Of a DNA stretch of 39,950 nt, positions 1 through 7,776 are shown one piece after another. The stretch is from contig JOFO01000049.1 in the NCBI GenBank assembly GCA_000721275.1, forward strand, positions 1-39,950. The letters run 5' to 3'. Each line of letters opens with the position of its first letter. The stretch's first letter is position 1. The stretch is from Microtetraspora glauca (GTDB lineage Bacteria; Actinomycetota; Actinomycetes; Streptomycetales; Streptomycetaceae). The notes beneath the pieces are model-generated. The model was not told the DNA's origin. It made no database searches and worked only from the letters and a program-made list of their open reading frames with translations. The position numbers and the translations under genes were made by a program.

Positions 1-213
1 GGGAGTCGGCTCCGTGGGAGTCGGCTCCGTGGGAGTCGGCTCCGTGGGAGTCGGCTCCGTGGGAGTCGGCTCCGTGGGAGTGGGCTCCGTGGGGGTCGGG
101 GTGGTGTCGGTCGGGGTCGGCTCCGTCGGGGTCGGCTCCGTCGGGGTGGGCGTCGTGTCGGTCGGGGTCGGGGTCGTCGGCGTCGGGGAGGTCGGCGTCG
201 GGGAGGTCGGGTT
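1..213 (-). repeat. 15-bp tandem repeats coding the TEPTP wall-spanning tail
   Basis: Five perfect copies of gggagtcggctccgt occupy 1-75 and a sixth with one mismatch follows at 76-90. Degenerate copies continue to about 213. On the minus strand each unit encodes Thr-Glu-Pro-Thr-Pro. The perfect copies abut the window edge, so the true copy number cannot be known here. Identical units point to recent slippage expansion. Confidence 0.9.
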
Positions 214-1290
214 GTCCTCGTCGCAGGCCGGCAGGTCGCCGTTGAACGGGTAGTTGTGGATCTCCTGGCCGCCGCCCCCGCCCGGCTCGGACGCGTGGGT
301 CAGGTTGCCGGTGGTGAAGAACCGGCCGTTCATGCCCGGCATCGTGATCGTCGCGGTGCTGGCCGGGTTGCCGATGAGCACGCTGCCCGCGAACTGCGCG
401 GTGCCCTCGAACTTCACCCGGGTCGCGTCCGGGAAGTTCCACAGCAGCCGGTCGCGGAGCCCCGGCAGTCCGCCGATGTACGTGTCGACGGTCCGGTCCT
501 CGCCGAGGACGTTGACGAGGACGGTCGCGTTCTCGGGGATGTTCTCGAAGCGGATGCCCTGCTGTCCGCCGCTCGCCGACTCCAGGTCGAAGTCGACGGT
601 GAAGACCTGGAGCGCGGAGGTGCCGTCACCGGTGAAGACGGTCTCGGAGCCGTTGTTGACGGCGGTGCCGGTGGGGGTGCGGGAGGCCCCGCCGACGTAC
701 GCGTAGCACTGGCTGGCCTCGCCGAGTTCGCCGCGCAGGGCGGTGTACGGGGCGGCGGCGCCGGCGTCCTTGACGGGCGCCGGGACCACGGTGCCGGTGG
801 CGGTGCCGGCGTACCGCGTCTTCCCGGAGACGGAGCCCTCCTCGGTGAGGAGGCGCTGTCCGGCGGCGACGGTGAGGTCCTTGCCGACGGTGAGGAAGTC
901 GGTGCCGTTGTCGGGCACGACGCGCGAACCGACGCCGGCGACGCCGACGTTGTAGACGGCGGAGACGCCCGCGCGCTTGTTCTGGTCGAAGCCGCCGAGG
1001 ACGACGACCTTGCCCTCCGCCTCGGCGGCGGCCTCGCGGACGAGGAAGTCGCCGCCGACGAAGACGTTGACGCCGTTGTCCCGCCACAGCACGGCGCCGT
1101 TGTTGATGTCGGGGTAGGAGGGCGGGCACTTTCCCGGGACGCAGGGGCCGAGCCCGCCGGGCAGGGGATCGGCGGCGCCGGTGGCGGCGAGGCCGCCGAC
1201 GAGGGCGCCGGCGGCGGCGACCGCCGTCGCGGCGGAAAGGGCGAGACGGGCGGTGCGGCGGGGAGCGCGGGCGGCTGTCGAGTGTTCCAT
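1..1290 (-). CDS. Choice-of-anchor A family secreted surface protein (3' end beyond left edge)
   Basis: The reading frame opens with ATG at 1290 and is still open at base 1, so the C-terminus is missing. Residues 1-40 form a signal peptide: an Arg-rich start, an Ala/Val/Leu core and an Ala-rich cleavage region. The body (about 45-345) has the features of the choice-of-anchor A domain, with a DINNGAVLW stretch, repeated Gly/Val beta-like segments and a late [13 protein letters not shown] segment. From about residue 355 the chain becomes a Thr/Pro/Glu tail that should span the cell wall. The name reflects that members end in different anchors; the anchor itself lies outside the window. A class E sortase is encoded 4.5 kb away, so covalent wall attachment is possible, but this is inference. 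The 5' flank (1291-1330) is AT-rich and probably holds the promoter. Confidence 0.8.
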   Translation of the reverse strand, partial: MEHSTAARAPRRTARLALSAATAVAAAGALVGGLAATGAADPLPGGLGPCVPGKCPPSYPDINNGAVLWRDNGVNVFVGGDFLVREAAAEAEGKVVVLGGFDQNKRAGVSAVYNVGVAGVGSRVVPDNGTDFLTVGKDLTVAAGQRLLTEEGSVSGKTRYAGTATGTVVPAPVKDAGAAAPYTALRGELGEASQCYAYVGGASRTPTGTAVNNGSETVFTGDGTSALQVFTVDFDLESASGGQQGIRFENIPENATVLVNVLGEDRTVDTYIGGLPGLRDRLLWNFPDATRVKFEGTAQFAGSVLIGNPASTATITMPGMNGRFFTTGNLTHASEPGGGGGQEIHNYPFNGDLPACDEDNPTSPTPTSPTPTTPTPTDTTPTPTEPTPTEPTPTDTTPTPTEPTPTEPTPTEPTPTEPTPTEPTPTEPTP

Positions 1291-1380
1291 ATGTCGCAAT
1301 ATGCAGAAAATGTGCCGAAATGGCGGCACCCACGCGGGGCCGCCGGAATCGGCCACCCCGGTGGGTGCACGGACGGACCG

Positions 1381-1476
1381 GGCGCCCACCGGGGCATGCT
1401 CTCGCCGGGTCAGCCGCCCACCGGGGCGGGCGCCCGCCGGGTCAGCCGCCCACCGGGGCGGGCGCCCGCCGGGTCA
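1381..1476. repeat. Three 32-bp tandem repeats starting at the stop codon of the FAH gene
   Basis: Units lie at 1381-1412, 1413-1444 and 1445-1476. The last two are identical; the outermost has about five differences. Read on the minus strand each unit begins with TGA, and the innermost TGA is the stop codon of the hydrolase gene. The identical units contain the palindrome ggcgggcgcccgcc, so the array may also act as a terminator. Confidence 0.85.
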
Positions 1477-2343
1477 GGCGCTCTTCAGTTCCTGGCGCTG
1501 GCGGCCCAGGCCCTCGATCTCCAGCTCGACGACGTCGCCGGGGCGGAGGTACGGCTTGGGGTCGGGCTGCCCCATGGCGACGCCGGCGGGCGTGCCGGTG
1601 TTGATGACGTCGCCCGGGTAGAGCGTCATGAAGCGGCTCACGTACCGGACGACCTCGGCGACCGGGAAGATCTGGTCGGAGGTGTGGCCCTCCTGCTTCA
1701 GCTCGCCGTTCACCCACAGCCGCAGGGTGAGGTCCTGCGGGTCGGGCACCTCGTCGGCGGTCACCAGCCAGGGCCCGAGCGGGTTGAAGGTCTCGCAGTT
1801 CTTGCCCTTGTCCCAGGTGCCGCCGCGCTCGATCTGGAACTCGCGCTCGGAGACGTCGTGCGCGAGCGCGTACCCGGCGACGTGCGCCAAAGCCTCCTCG
1901 TCGGTCTCCAGGTAGCGGGCGGTGCGGCCGATGACGATCGCCAGCTCCACCTCCCAGTCCGTCTTCACCGAGCCGCGCGGGACGAGCACGGTGTCGTCCG
2001 GTCCGACGACGGTGTCGGCGGCCTTGAGGAAGACGACCGGCTCGGCGGGGGTGGCCTGCCCGGTCTCGGCGGCGTGGCCGTGGTAGTTCAGCCCGATGCA
2101 CACGACCTTGCCGATCCGGCCGACCGGCGGGCCGACCCGCAGCCCGGTGGCGTCGCCGGAACCGCCGTACGCGGGCAGCACGCCCGCCTCGGCGGCGGCG
2201 CGGATCCGGTCGAGGGTCGCGGTGTCCGAGAGCAGCCGGCCGTCGACGTCGTCGGTGAAGGAGGACAGGTCGCGGAGCGTCCCGTCCCCGTCGAGGAGGG
2301 CGGGGCGCTCGGCGCCCGGCGGGCCGACTCGCAGCAGCTTCAT
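1474..2343 (-). CDS. Fumarylacetoacetate hydrolase (FAH) family protein
   Basis: The 289-residue protein starts at ATG 2343, preceded by GGGAGAAG at good spacing. It has the FAH C-terminal fold: a short N-terminal cap (1-70), then VGRIGKVVCIGLNYHGHA, VFLKAADTVVGP, and the metal-binding Glu/Asp set in DWEVELAIVIGR. Later come the family GDVINTGTPAGVA motif (about 245-257) and a PGDVVELEIEGLGRQ end. Family members hydrolyse or decarboxylate acylpyruvates and related ring-cleavage diketo acids, using Mg2+ or Mn2+; the length is typical. It is likely cytosolic. The substrate cannot be read from the sequence. It is a single gene, separated from the upstream insertase gene by 104 bp containing a perfect 9-bp inverted repeat. 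Confidence 0.88.
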   Translation of the reverse strand: MKLLRVGPPGAERPALLDGDGTLRDLSSFTDDVDGRLLSDTATLDRIRAAAEAGVLPAYGGSGDATGLRVGPPVGRIGKVVCIGLNYHGHAAETGQATPAEPVVFLKAADTVVGPDDTVLVPRGSVKTDWEVELAIVIGRTARYLETDEEALAHVAGYALAHDVSEREFQIERGGTWDKGKNCETFNPLGPWLVTADEVPDPQDLTLRLWVNGELKQEGHTSDQIFPVAEVVRYVSRFMTLYPGDVINTGTPAGVAMGQPDPKPYLRPGDVVELEIEGLGRQRQELKSA

Positions 2344-2416
2344 GGTCTTCTCCCTGTGGTCGAGGTGGGCCCGGGGGGAGGCCCTTCGGTGCCCCGGCCG
2401 ATGGAGTGCGGCCATC

Positions 2417-2436
2417 GGAGGATCGTCCGATCCTCC
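2417..2436. repeat. Inverted repeat between yidC-like gene and FAH gene
   Basis: ggaggatcg and cgatcctcc are separated by two bases. The element lies 12 bp beyond the insertase stop and about 75 bp before the FAH start. It could be an operator for the FAH gene or a small hairpin; there is no T-tract. Confidence 0.5.
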
Positions 2437-2475
2437 AAGACTCCCGTTCAGCCCGCAAGACCCCGTTCAGCCTGC
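2437..2475. repeat. Duplicated 3' end of the yidC-like gene (20 + 19 bp)
   Basis: aagactcccgttcagcccgc (2437-2456) is followed directly by the near copy aagaccccgttcagcctgc (2457-2475). The junction lies across the stop codon of the insertase gene. One copy codes the last residues (AERGLAG) and the other is untranslated. Confidence 0.75.
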
Positions 2476-3179
2476 GGACCCTTACGCATGAGTAGGGCGC
2501 GCTCGACGACGGACCAGGCGGTGCTGGTCACCAGGTAGAGCCCGACGGCGAGCGGGACGACGGCGGCGGTCACGACCGTCCCGAAGGACAGCAGCGGCAG
2601 GATCCGCCCGAGCGCCGGCGGCGTGCCGGCCCCGGCGGGCGCCTTCGCCATCTCCCGCCGGGTCCGGAGGTACTGGTACGCGGCGATCCCGAGCGCGACG
2701 GCGAACAGCGCCAGGTACACCAGCCCGGCCCGCCCGAACGGCCCGCCGTCGCCGAGCGCGCCGGTCCAGCGGCCGTCCAGCGGCGCGCCCAGGAGGGTGT
2801 GCCCGGCCATCCGGTCGCCGGACGAGAAGAGCGCGTACAGGAGGAGGAAGGCGGGCGCCTGGAGCAGCGCCGGCAGGATCCCGGCGAACGGCGAGACCTT
2901 CTCCTCGGCGTGCAGTTCGAGGAGGGCCCGCTGGAGCCGCTCGGGGCGGTTCTTGTGCTTCTCGCGGAGCGCGGCGACCCGGGGCGCGAGCCGGACCCTG
3001 GCCTGCTGGCCCCGGACGGAGGCGCGGGAGAGGGGGTGGACGGCGAGCCGGACGAGGGCGGTGAGGAGGACGACGGCGGCGGCGGTCGCGGCGCCGCCGA
3101 ACGCGGGCTGGAGGAGCGCGGCGAGGCGCCCGACGAGGTCGGAGAAGGCGTCGAGGAAGGGGGCGGGGAAGAAGGACAA
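2448..3179 (-). CDS. YidC/Oxa1 family membrane protein insertase (paralogue)
   Basis: The 243-residue protein starts at TTG 3179 with a strong GGAGGG site 6 nt upstream, which decides the start. It has five hydrophobic segments, at roughly 25-50, 100-120, 150-172, 193-213 and 213-228. The order follows YidC/Oxa1: a TM1 preceding ALVRLAVHPLSRASVRGQQ, then the charged cytoplasmic loop LREKHKNRPERLQRALLELHAEEKVSP. The loop is followed by the paired-helix region ILPALLQAPAFLLLYALF. An Arg at the start of the first loop (about 43) fits the conserved hydrophilic-groove Arg. The family inserts proteins into the plasma membrane with or without SecYEG. It is shorter than the main actinobacterial YidC and is not next to rpmH/rnpA, so I read it as an accessory copy. 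The next gene upstream (3273-3695) is probably cotranscribed. Confidence 0.85.
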   Translation of the reverse strand: MSFFPAPFLDAFSDLVGRLAALLQPAFGGAATAAAVVLLTALVRLAVHPLSRASVRGQQARVRLAPRVAALREKHKNRPERLQRALLELHAEEKVSPFAGILPALLQAPAFLLLYALFSSGDRMAGHTLLGAPLDGRWTGALGDGGPFGRAGLVYLALFAVALGIAAYQYLRTRREMAKAPAGAGTPPALGRILPLLSFGTVVTAAVVPLAVGLYLVTSTAWSVVERALLMRKGPQAERGLAG

Positions 3180-3272
3180 GGGAACCCTCCGGGGTTCGTC
3201 GTGCCGGGGATGACGGATCTCGGCAGGACGGACCGCGCGAAGGGGCGTGCGCCGCGCGTGACGCGGCGGCCC

Positions 3273-3695
3273 CTACGCGGCCGTCGGGAGGGAACGTCCG
3301 GGTGCCCGGGGCCGGCGTCGGCCGGCGGCGTCGGGGTCGCGCTGCGGGAGGAAGGCGGTGCGCCGGGCCCGCTCGCGCAGCGCGGTGCGTACGCGGGTGG
3401 CCGGCGCGACCGGAGCCGTACGCGCGCCGACGAGGCCGCAGAGCGCGGCGGAGGCGGCGGCGACCGCGGAGACGGCGACGCCGACGGTCCCGCCGAGGGA
3501 GCCGTCCGCGAGGAAGAGCCCGGCGGAGGCGGCGAGGAGCAGGACCGGGAGGAGGGCGCGGGACGCGACCCGGCGCAGGAGGGCGGCGGTCGCGCCGGCC
3601 CGCCGGCGGGCAGGGGCCGCGCCGGTGCGCTGGTGGGCGCTGGGGCGCGGGTGGACGGGGGGCGCGAGTCGGCGCAGGACCAGACTCCCGCTCAT
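3273..3695 (-). CDS. Small membrane protein, DUF6412-like
   Basis: The 140-residue protein starts at ATG 3695 after a GGGGGG stretch. It has an Arg/Pro-rich N-terminus (1-40) and two hydrophobic segments at about 48-64 and 69-90. A basic linker follows, then an Arg/Pro/Ala-rich end with LPQRDPDAAGRRRPRAPGR. I recognise this tail as resembling the Streptomyces DUF6412 family, which I recall next to accessory yidC genes; this comes from memory only. It sits 93 bp upstream of the insertase gene on the same strand. A role with that insertase is a guess from position. Confidence 0.6.
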   Translation of the reverse strand: MSGSLVLRRLAPPVHPRPSAHQRTGAAPARRRAGATAALLRRVASRALLPVLLLAASAGLFLADGSLGGTVGVAVSAVAAASAALCGLVGARTAPVAPATRVRTALRERARRTAFLPQRDPDAAGRRRPRAPGRSLPTAA

Positions 3696-3794
3696 CGCGC
3701 CCCCCGTTCCCCGGAACTCACTGTCCGCCGGGGAAGACGAACGGGAGTACGGGAGAGTTCCCGGCCCGCGCGTGGAGGTGGTCGTGACGTCCGT

Positions 3795-4325
3795 TCAGCG
3801 CGCCGCCGGGTCCAGCGGCGTGAGCAGGCGGCGCGGGGCGAGGAGCGCGCGGGCGACGGGTTCGGCGGGGTCGGGGTCGAGGCCCTCGCCGGGCCGCATC
3901 TCGATGTCGGCGGGGTCGACGGGGACGCGGCAGGCGGGGCAGGCGCCGCTGCGGTCCAGTTCGGTGCCGCAGTCGGCGTGGTGGAACAGCCGCAGCGGGA
4001 GGGTGCCGGGGATCTCGTTCCGCCCCCAGGCGCCGAGGGCCCACACCACGGGCCAGAGGGCGAGGCCGCGCCCGGTGAGGACGTACTCGTCGCGGGGCGG
4101 GGAGTCCTGGTACCGGCGGCGGTCGAGGACCCCGGCATCGACGAGGGCCTGGAGGCGCGCGGCCAGGACCGCGCGGGGGGCGCCGAGGTGGGCGAGGAAG
4201 TCGCTGTAGCGGCGGACGCCGTAGAACGCGTCGCGCACCACCAGGAGCGTCCAGCGCTCGCCGACGACCTCCAGGGCGCGGGCGATGGAGCACTGCTGCT
4301 GGGCGTAGTCCTTGCCGAGGGCCAT
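3795..4325 (-). CDS. HxlR-type winged-helix transcriptional regulator
   Basis: The 176-residue protein starts at ATG 4325 after GGGGGG. Residues 10-100 match the HxlR winged helix: CSIARALEVVGERWTLLVVRDA, then RRYSDFLAHLGAPRAVLAARLQALVDAGVLDR as the recognition region, and a wing ending DEYVLTGRGLALWPVVWALGAWG. The C-terminal 75 residues are an extension with HHADCGTELDRSGACPACR, whose three cysteines and two histidines could bind a metal or react with oxidants or electrophiles. It is divergent from an MFS exporter gene, and two palindromes lie in the shared intergenic region. The usual inference is that it represses the exporter and itself until an inducer binds. Confidence 0.88.
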   Translation of the reverse strand: MALGKDYAQQQCSIARALEVVGERWTLLVVRDAFYGVRRYSDFLAHLGAPRAVLAARLQALVDAGVLDRRRYQDSPPRDEYVLTGRGLALWPVVWALGAWGRNEIPGTLPLRLFHHADCGTELDRSGACPACRVPVDPADIEMRPGEGLDPDPAEPVARALLAPRRLLTPLDPAAR

Positions 4326-4346
4326 GCCCCCCAGCGTACCGAAGGG

Positions 4347-4363
4347 GGTTCATTCAACGAACC
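4347..4363. promoter_or_regulatory. Operator-like palindrome 1 in the hxlR/MFS intergenic region
   Basis: GGTTCATTCAACGAACC has 5-bp perfect arms (GGTTC/GAACC) and partial symmetry between them. It is 22 bp upstream of the regulator start. A related element lies 29 bp further towards the MFS gene, as expected for dimer binding in a divergent control region. Confidence 0.6.
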
Positions 4364-4391
4364 GAGGAGGGTAGAGTGCGAGTCCCCTCGT

Positions 4392-4409
4392 GAGTTCAAT
4401 CACCGAACC
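4392..4409. promoter_or_regulatory. Operator-like palindrome 2 in the hxlR/MFS intergenic region
   Basis: GAGTTCAATCACCGAACC repeats the GTTC-N7-GAAC layout of the first palindrome, with a different spacer. It ends 27 bp before the MFS start. Two copies of the same motif in one divergent intergenic region make an HxlR operator pair likely; this has not been tested. Confidence 0.55.
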
Positions 4410-4436
4410 CACTCATCGCGACCGGGTGGAGGTCCC

Positions 4437-5846
4437 GTGCGCACACCCCGCCCCACTCCCTCACCGACCACCACGACCGCCTCCCGCTCCCCCGGCTCCC
4501 CCGGCCGGGCCACGCTCGCCGTCACCGGCCTCGCCACCGCCCTCGCGCTCATGAACTACACGGCGCCGATGCTGACCCTGCCGGCGACGGCGGAGGCGTT
4601 CGGGACGCCGGCCTCGGCGCAGGCGTGGCTGCTCAACGGCACCCCGCTCGGCCTCGCCGCGCTGCTCCTGGTGGCGGGCGCGCTGGCCGACGCGCACGGC
4701 CGGCGCCGGGTGTTCCTGCTCGGCACGCTGGCCCTCGGCGTGACGACCGCGCTCGGCGCCGCCGCCGGGTCGACGGCGCTGTTCACGGCGGCCCGCGTCG
4801 CACAGGGCGCGGCGAGCGCGGCCGTCCTCGCGGGCAGCCTGGGCCTGCTCGCCGACGCGTACCCCTCGGGCCGCGACCGGATCCGGGCCACCGGCGTCTG
4901 GGGCGCGTCGGTGAGCGGCGGCATCGCGCTGGGCCCGCTCCTCACGGCGGGCCTCAGCCTGCTGGACTGGCGGCTGGCGTACGCGGTCCTGGGCGCGGCG
5001 GCCCTCCTGACGGCGGCGGCCGGAGCCCGCCTGCTCGGCGGCGGTACGGCCTCCGGCCCGACCGCACGCGCCTCGAACGGCCGGGGGCGTCCGCGTCCCG
5101 ACCTGGCGGGGGCGACGACGCTCGCCCTCGCGACGGCGGCGCTGCTGACCGCCCTGACGCTGGGCCGGGACGGCTGGCTGCGCCCGCCGGTCGGGCTGCT
5201 CCTGCTGGCGGCGGTGGCGCTCACCGCCCTGTTCCTGCGGGTGGAGCGGCGCGCGGCGGAGCCGATGATCGACCTGGGACTGCTGCGGAGGCCGGAGTTC
5301 CGGGTGGCGACGCTGGGGGCACTCTTCACCGGGCTGGCGGTGATCGGCCTGTTCAGCGTGGTGCCGGCGCTGCTCCAGCACGGTGCGGGCATGGCCCCGG
5401 CGGCGACGGCCTGGCTCTTCCTCCTCTGGTCGGGCACGTCGTTCGTGGTCGCGCTGCAGGCCCGCCGGCTCGCGGGCCGCGTCCCGGCCGCGTACCAACT
5501 GGCCCTCGGCTTCGTCCTGTCGGCGGCCGGCGTCCTCGCCCTCCTCGGCGCCCTCGACTCCGCGGGCCTGCCCTGGCCGCGCCTGGTCGCCGGCCTGGTG
5601 GTGGCGGGCGCGGGCAGCGGCCTGCTGAACGCCGCGCTGCCCCGCCTCGCGGTCGACTCCGTGCCCCCGGAACGCGCGGCGATGGGCTCGGGCGCCAACA
5701 ACACGGCCCGGTACATCGGTTCGGCGGCCGGCGTGGCCCTGATGCTGGCCCTCTCGGGGCCGGGCCCCGACGCGGCCGTGGCGGCCTCGGCGACCCTGGC
5801 CCTGGCGGGCGCCGCCGTCACCGTCGCAGGGTCGCCCAGACGATGA
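4437..5846 (+). CDS. MFS transporter, probable DHA2-type drug exporter
   Basis: The 469-residue protein starts at GTG 4437, with GGTGGAGG 5-10 nt upstream. After a Thr/Pro/Ser-rich 25-residue start there are about 14 hydrophobic segments. MFS motif A is seen as GALADAHGRRRVFLLG (about 80-95), and a Gly-rich antiporter-like motif C appears at GASVSGGIALGPLLTAGL (about 155-172). Fourteen segments plus motif C suit proton-drug antiporters of the DHA2 group. The divergent HxlR gene and shared palindromes suggest induction by a substrate. The last 29 bp overlap convergently with the 3' end of the sortase gene. The substrate is unknown. Confidence 0.87.
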   Translation: MRTPRPTPSPTTTTASRSPGSPGRATLAVTGLATALALMNYTAPMLTLPATAEAFGTPASAQAWLLNGTPLGLAALLLVAGALADAHGRRRVFLLGTLALGVTTALGAAAGSTALFTAARVAQGAASAAVLAGSLGLLADAYPSGRDRIRATGVWGASVSGGIALGPLLTAGLSLLDWRLAYAVLGAAALLTAAAGARLLGGGTASGPTARASNGRGRPRPDLAGATTLALATAALLTALTLGRDGWLRPPVGLLLLAAVALTALFLRVERRAAEPMIDLGLLRRPEFRVATLGALFTGLAVIGLFSVVPALLQHGAGMAPAATAWLFLLWSGTSFVVALQARRLAGRVPAAYQLALGFVLSAAGVLALLGALDSAGLPWPRLVAGLVVAGAGSGLLNAALPRLAVDSVPPERAAMGSGANNTARYIGSAAGVALMLALSGPGPDAAVAASATLALAGAAVTVAGSPRR

Positions 5847-6636
5847 GCCGGTAACGGGAGGTGAACTCGGGCGTGCAGGTGGTGAGCGTGAGGTAGGGCC
5901 CGGCTTTGGAGTACCCGTACGACGGCTTCACGATCGACCGGGGCACCGGCTGGATGACACCGGTGTCGCGCGGCGAGGTGACCGGCAGGATCTGGTCGAC
6001 GCGGTAGGTGTACGTGCCCTCCCGCGTCCGCAGCGAGATCTCGTCGCCCTTCCGCAGCCGGTTCACGTACCGGAACGGCTCGCCGTGCGTGTTCCGGTGC
6101 CCGGCGAGCGCGACGTTCCCGGGGGCGCCGGGCGCGGCGGTGCCGGGGTAGTGCCCGACGTACCCCTTGTCGAGCACCTTGCTCTTGGAGATGCCCTGGG
6201 CGACGGGCACGCTCAGCCCGATCCGCGGGATCCGCAGCACGGCGAAGGCGTCGCCGGAGACGGGGGAGGCGGGGGAGGAACGCGGGACGGCAGGCGGAGG
6301 CGACGCCCTGGCCGGGGCCGACGGCACACCCGCCGAAGGAGAAGAAGGACCGACAGAGGAGTCAGGGAAGGGTGAAACCGAAGGGGAGACCGTCTCACGA
6401 TCCGGAAGAGAGATCCCCCACTCCCGCTCCAGCGCGGCGACCCGCTCCCCCGCCTCGGCACGGGCCTGCTGATTGGTCCACCACAGCTGGTGCACGACCA
6501 GCAGCAGGATGAGAACACCGCAGGTGACGACGGTCTCGGCGGCGAGCCAGAGCACGCGGGCGAGCCCACGGCGCCCCGAGCGCGCCTGGACGACGACCGG
6601 TATCCTCTCCCGTCCCCTGCCCCGCACGCCCGGCAC
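5818..6636 (-). CDS. Class E sortase
   Basis: The likely start is GTG 6636 (272 aa); GTG 6627 is possible and neither has a strong ribosome site. The order is a basic N-terminus, one membrane segment (about 33-53, ending VVHQLWW), a Ser/Pro-rich linker (about 80-125) and the sortase barrel from about 130 (AVLRIPRIGLSVPV). The catalytic set is visible: His180 in LAGHRNTHGE, Cys254 in TLTTCTPEF and the Arg of SRYRLIVW. Class E enzymes of Actinobacteria cut an LAxTG-type signal and join the protein to peptidoglycan. Substrates are not visible here, although the wall-tailed protein at the left edge is a candidate. It overlaps the MFS gene by 29 bp at the 3' end. Confidence 0.9.
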   Translation of the reverse strand: MPGVRGRGRERIPVVVQARSGRRGLARVLWLAAETVVTCGVLILLLVVHQLWWTNQQARAEAGERVAALEREWGISLPDRETVSPSVSPFPDSSVGPSSPSAGVPSAPARASPPPAVPRSSPASPVSGDAFAVLRIPRIGLSVPVAQGISKSKVLDKGYVGHYPGTAAPGAPGNVALAGHRNTHGEPFRYVNRLRKGDEISLRTREGTYTYRVDQILPVTSPRDTGVIQPVPRSIVKPSYGYSKAGPYLTLTTCTPEFTSRYRLIVWATLRR

Positions 6637-6690
6637 GATAAGCGCTGCGGCGCCAACTCTCCAGGGCCGTACAGCAGTACGGTGAAGGGC

Positions 6691-7689
6691 ATGCGCCCCG
6701 ACACGCCCGCCGCCCACGCCGCCGAAGCCGACCGTCTGCTGCGCACCGCCGCGCGGTACCCCGGAGACCGCGAGCCACTGCTGCTCCAGGCCGCGGCCCA
6801 CCTGGAACTGGCGGACGACCGCCCGGGCGCGACGGCCCTCTACGACGACCTGCTGTCCGGCGACCCGGCCGCCCCGCACCTGATCCGCGCGCTCAAGGCG
6901 GCGAACCTGTGGGAGTACGGGCACGAGGCCGAGGCGCGGGCGATCATCGACGGCCTGCGCCGCTCGCGCCCGGCGGAGGCGGCCCCGTGGGAGATCGCGG
7001 CGCAGACGCTGGAGGCCCACGACGAACTGGAGGCGGCGGAGGCGACGCTCACCGAAGCGGCGACCCTGCTGGTGGACGGCGAGGCGGAACTCCCCCACCC
7101 GACCGTCTCCCTCCTCACCACCCGCCACCGCGTCCGCCGCATGCTGGCCCGCGACCACGACACCTGGGACACCCTGGCGGACCGCCTCCACTCCGGCGCG
7201 GTCCCCCTCGACGAACTCCACGACCCGAAACGCCTCTGGTCCCTCGGCTCCTCCGACCCGGCCGAACTCCAGGCCGAGATCACCCGCCTCCGCTCCGAAC
7301 TGGGCGCCTACCGCACGGCCCTCTCCCGCCCGTTCCCGGTAGCGGTCCTCCACTGGCCGGAACCGGAACTGACGGAACTCCTCGCGGCGTACCCGGAACT
7401 GGAGACGGAGTACCCGACGTACCAGGCACACCTGACGGACATCGAAGCCTCCCTCCGCGAACTCTCCGCCGCCGGCACCCCCAACCTCGGCATCGTCCGC
7501 GCCACCGTCCCCTCCTACGAAGCCTTCGCCGCCTCGGAAGCCTCCACCCCCGCCAACGCCGACCTCCTCCCCCAATACGCCACCACCCTCGCCGCCCGAG
7601 CCCGCGCCACCCCTTGGCCCCCACTCCCGACGGCCCCGTGCTGGTGCGGCTCGGAGAGGACGTACGGGGAGTGCCACGGGCGGGGCTGA
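6691..7689 (+). CDS. SEC-C metal-binding domain protein with helical repeats
   Basis: The 332-residue protein starts at ATG 6691 with GTGAAGG upstream. Residues 1-165 are Ala/Leu/Glu-rich paired helices of tetratricopeptide character, with repeated segments such as RLLRTAARYPGDREPLLLQA and ALKAANLWEYGHEAEARAI. Residues 165-310 are less regular. The end, PCWCGSERTYGECHGRG, is a SEC-C motif (CxC...CH), which binds one zinc and in SecA contacts SecB and ribosomes. The function is not known; a scaffold or protein-quality role would suit TPR plus SEC-C. Codon choice shifts from G-ending to C-ending third positions after about 7080, an odd internal change. The gene is divergent from the sortase gene with a 54-bp gap. 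Confidence 0.75.
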   Translation: MRPDTPAAHAAEADRLLRTAARYPGDREPLLLQAAAHLELADDRPGATALYDDLLSGDPAAPHLIRALKAANLWEYGHEAEARAIIDGLRRSRPAEAAPWEIAAQTLEAHDELEAAEATLTEAATLLVDGEAELPHPTVSLLTTRHRVRRMLARDHDTWDTLADRLHSGAVPLDELHDPKRLWSLGSSDPAELQAEITRLRSELGAYRTALSRPFPVAVLHWPEPELTELLAAYPELETEYPTYQAHLTDIEASLRELSAAGTPNLGIVRATVPSYEAFAASEASTPANADLLPQYATTLAARARATPWPPLPTAPCWCGSERTYGECHGRG

Positions 7690-7776
7690 GGGGCCGCGGG
7701 GGGGGCTCAGCAACGGTGGTCCTGTCCGTGACACCTGATACCAATGGGACGGTTGACCACGGAGGGGGAGGAAGCC

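Noticed and set aside
1381..1476. 32-bp repeats as a CRISPR array
   Set aside because: Units are directly adjacent with no spacers, and no cas genes are nearby.
256..2538. 760-codon plus-strand frame across the first two genes
   Set aside because: It spans two real minus-strand genes and the repeat array between them, and has a low-complexity translation.
6637..7734. N-terminal extension of the sortase frame to 638 codons
   Set aside because: The extension runs antisense through the SEC-C gene and contains no sortase or membrane features; GTG 6636 gives a normal sortase length.
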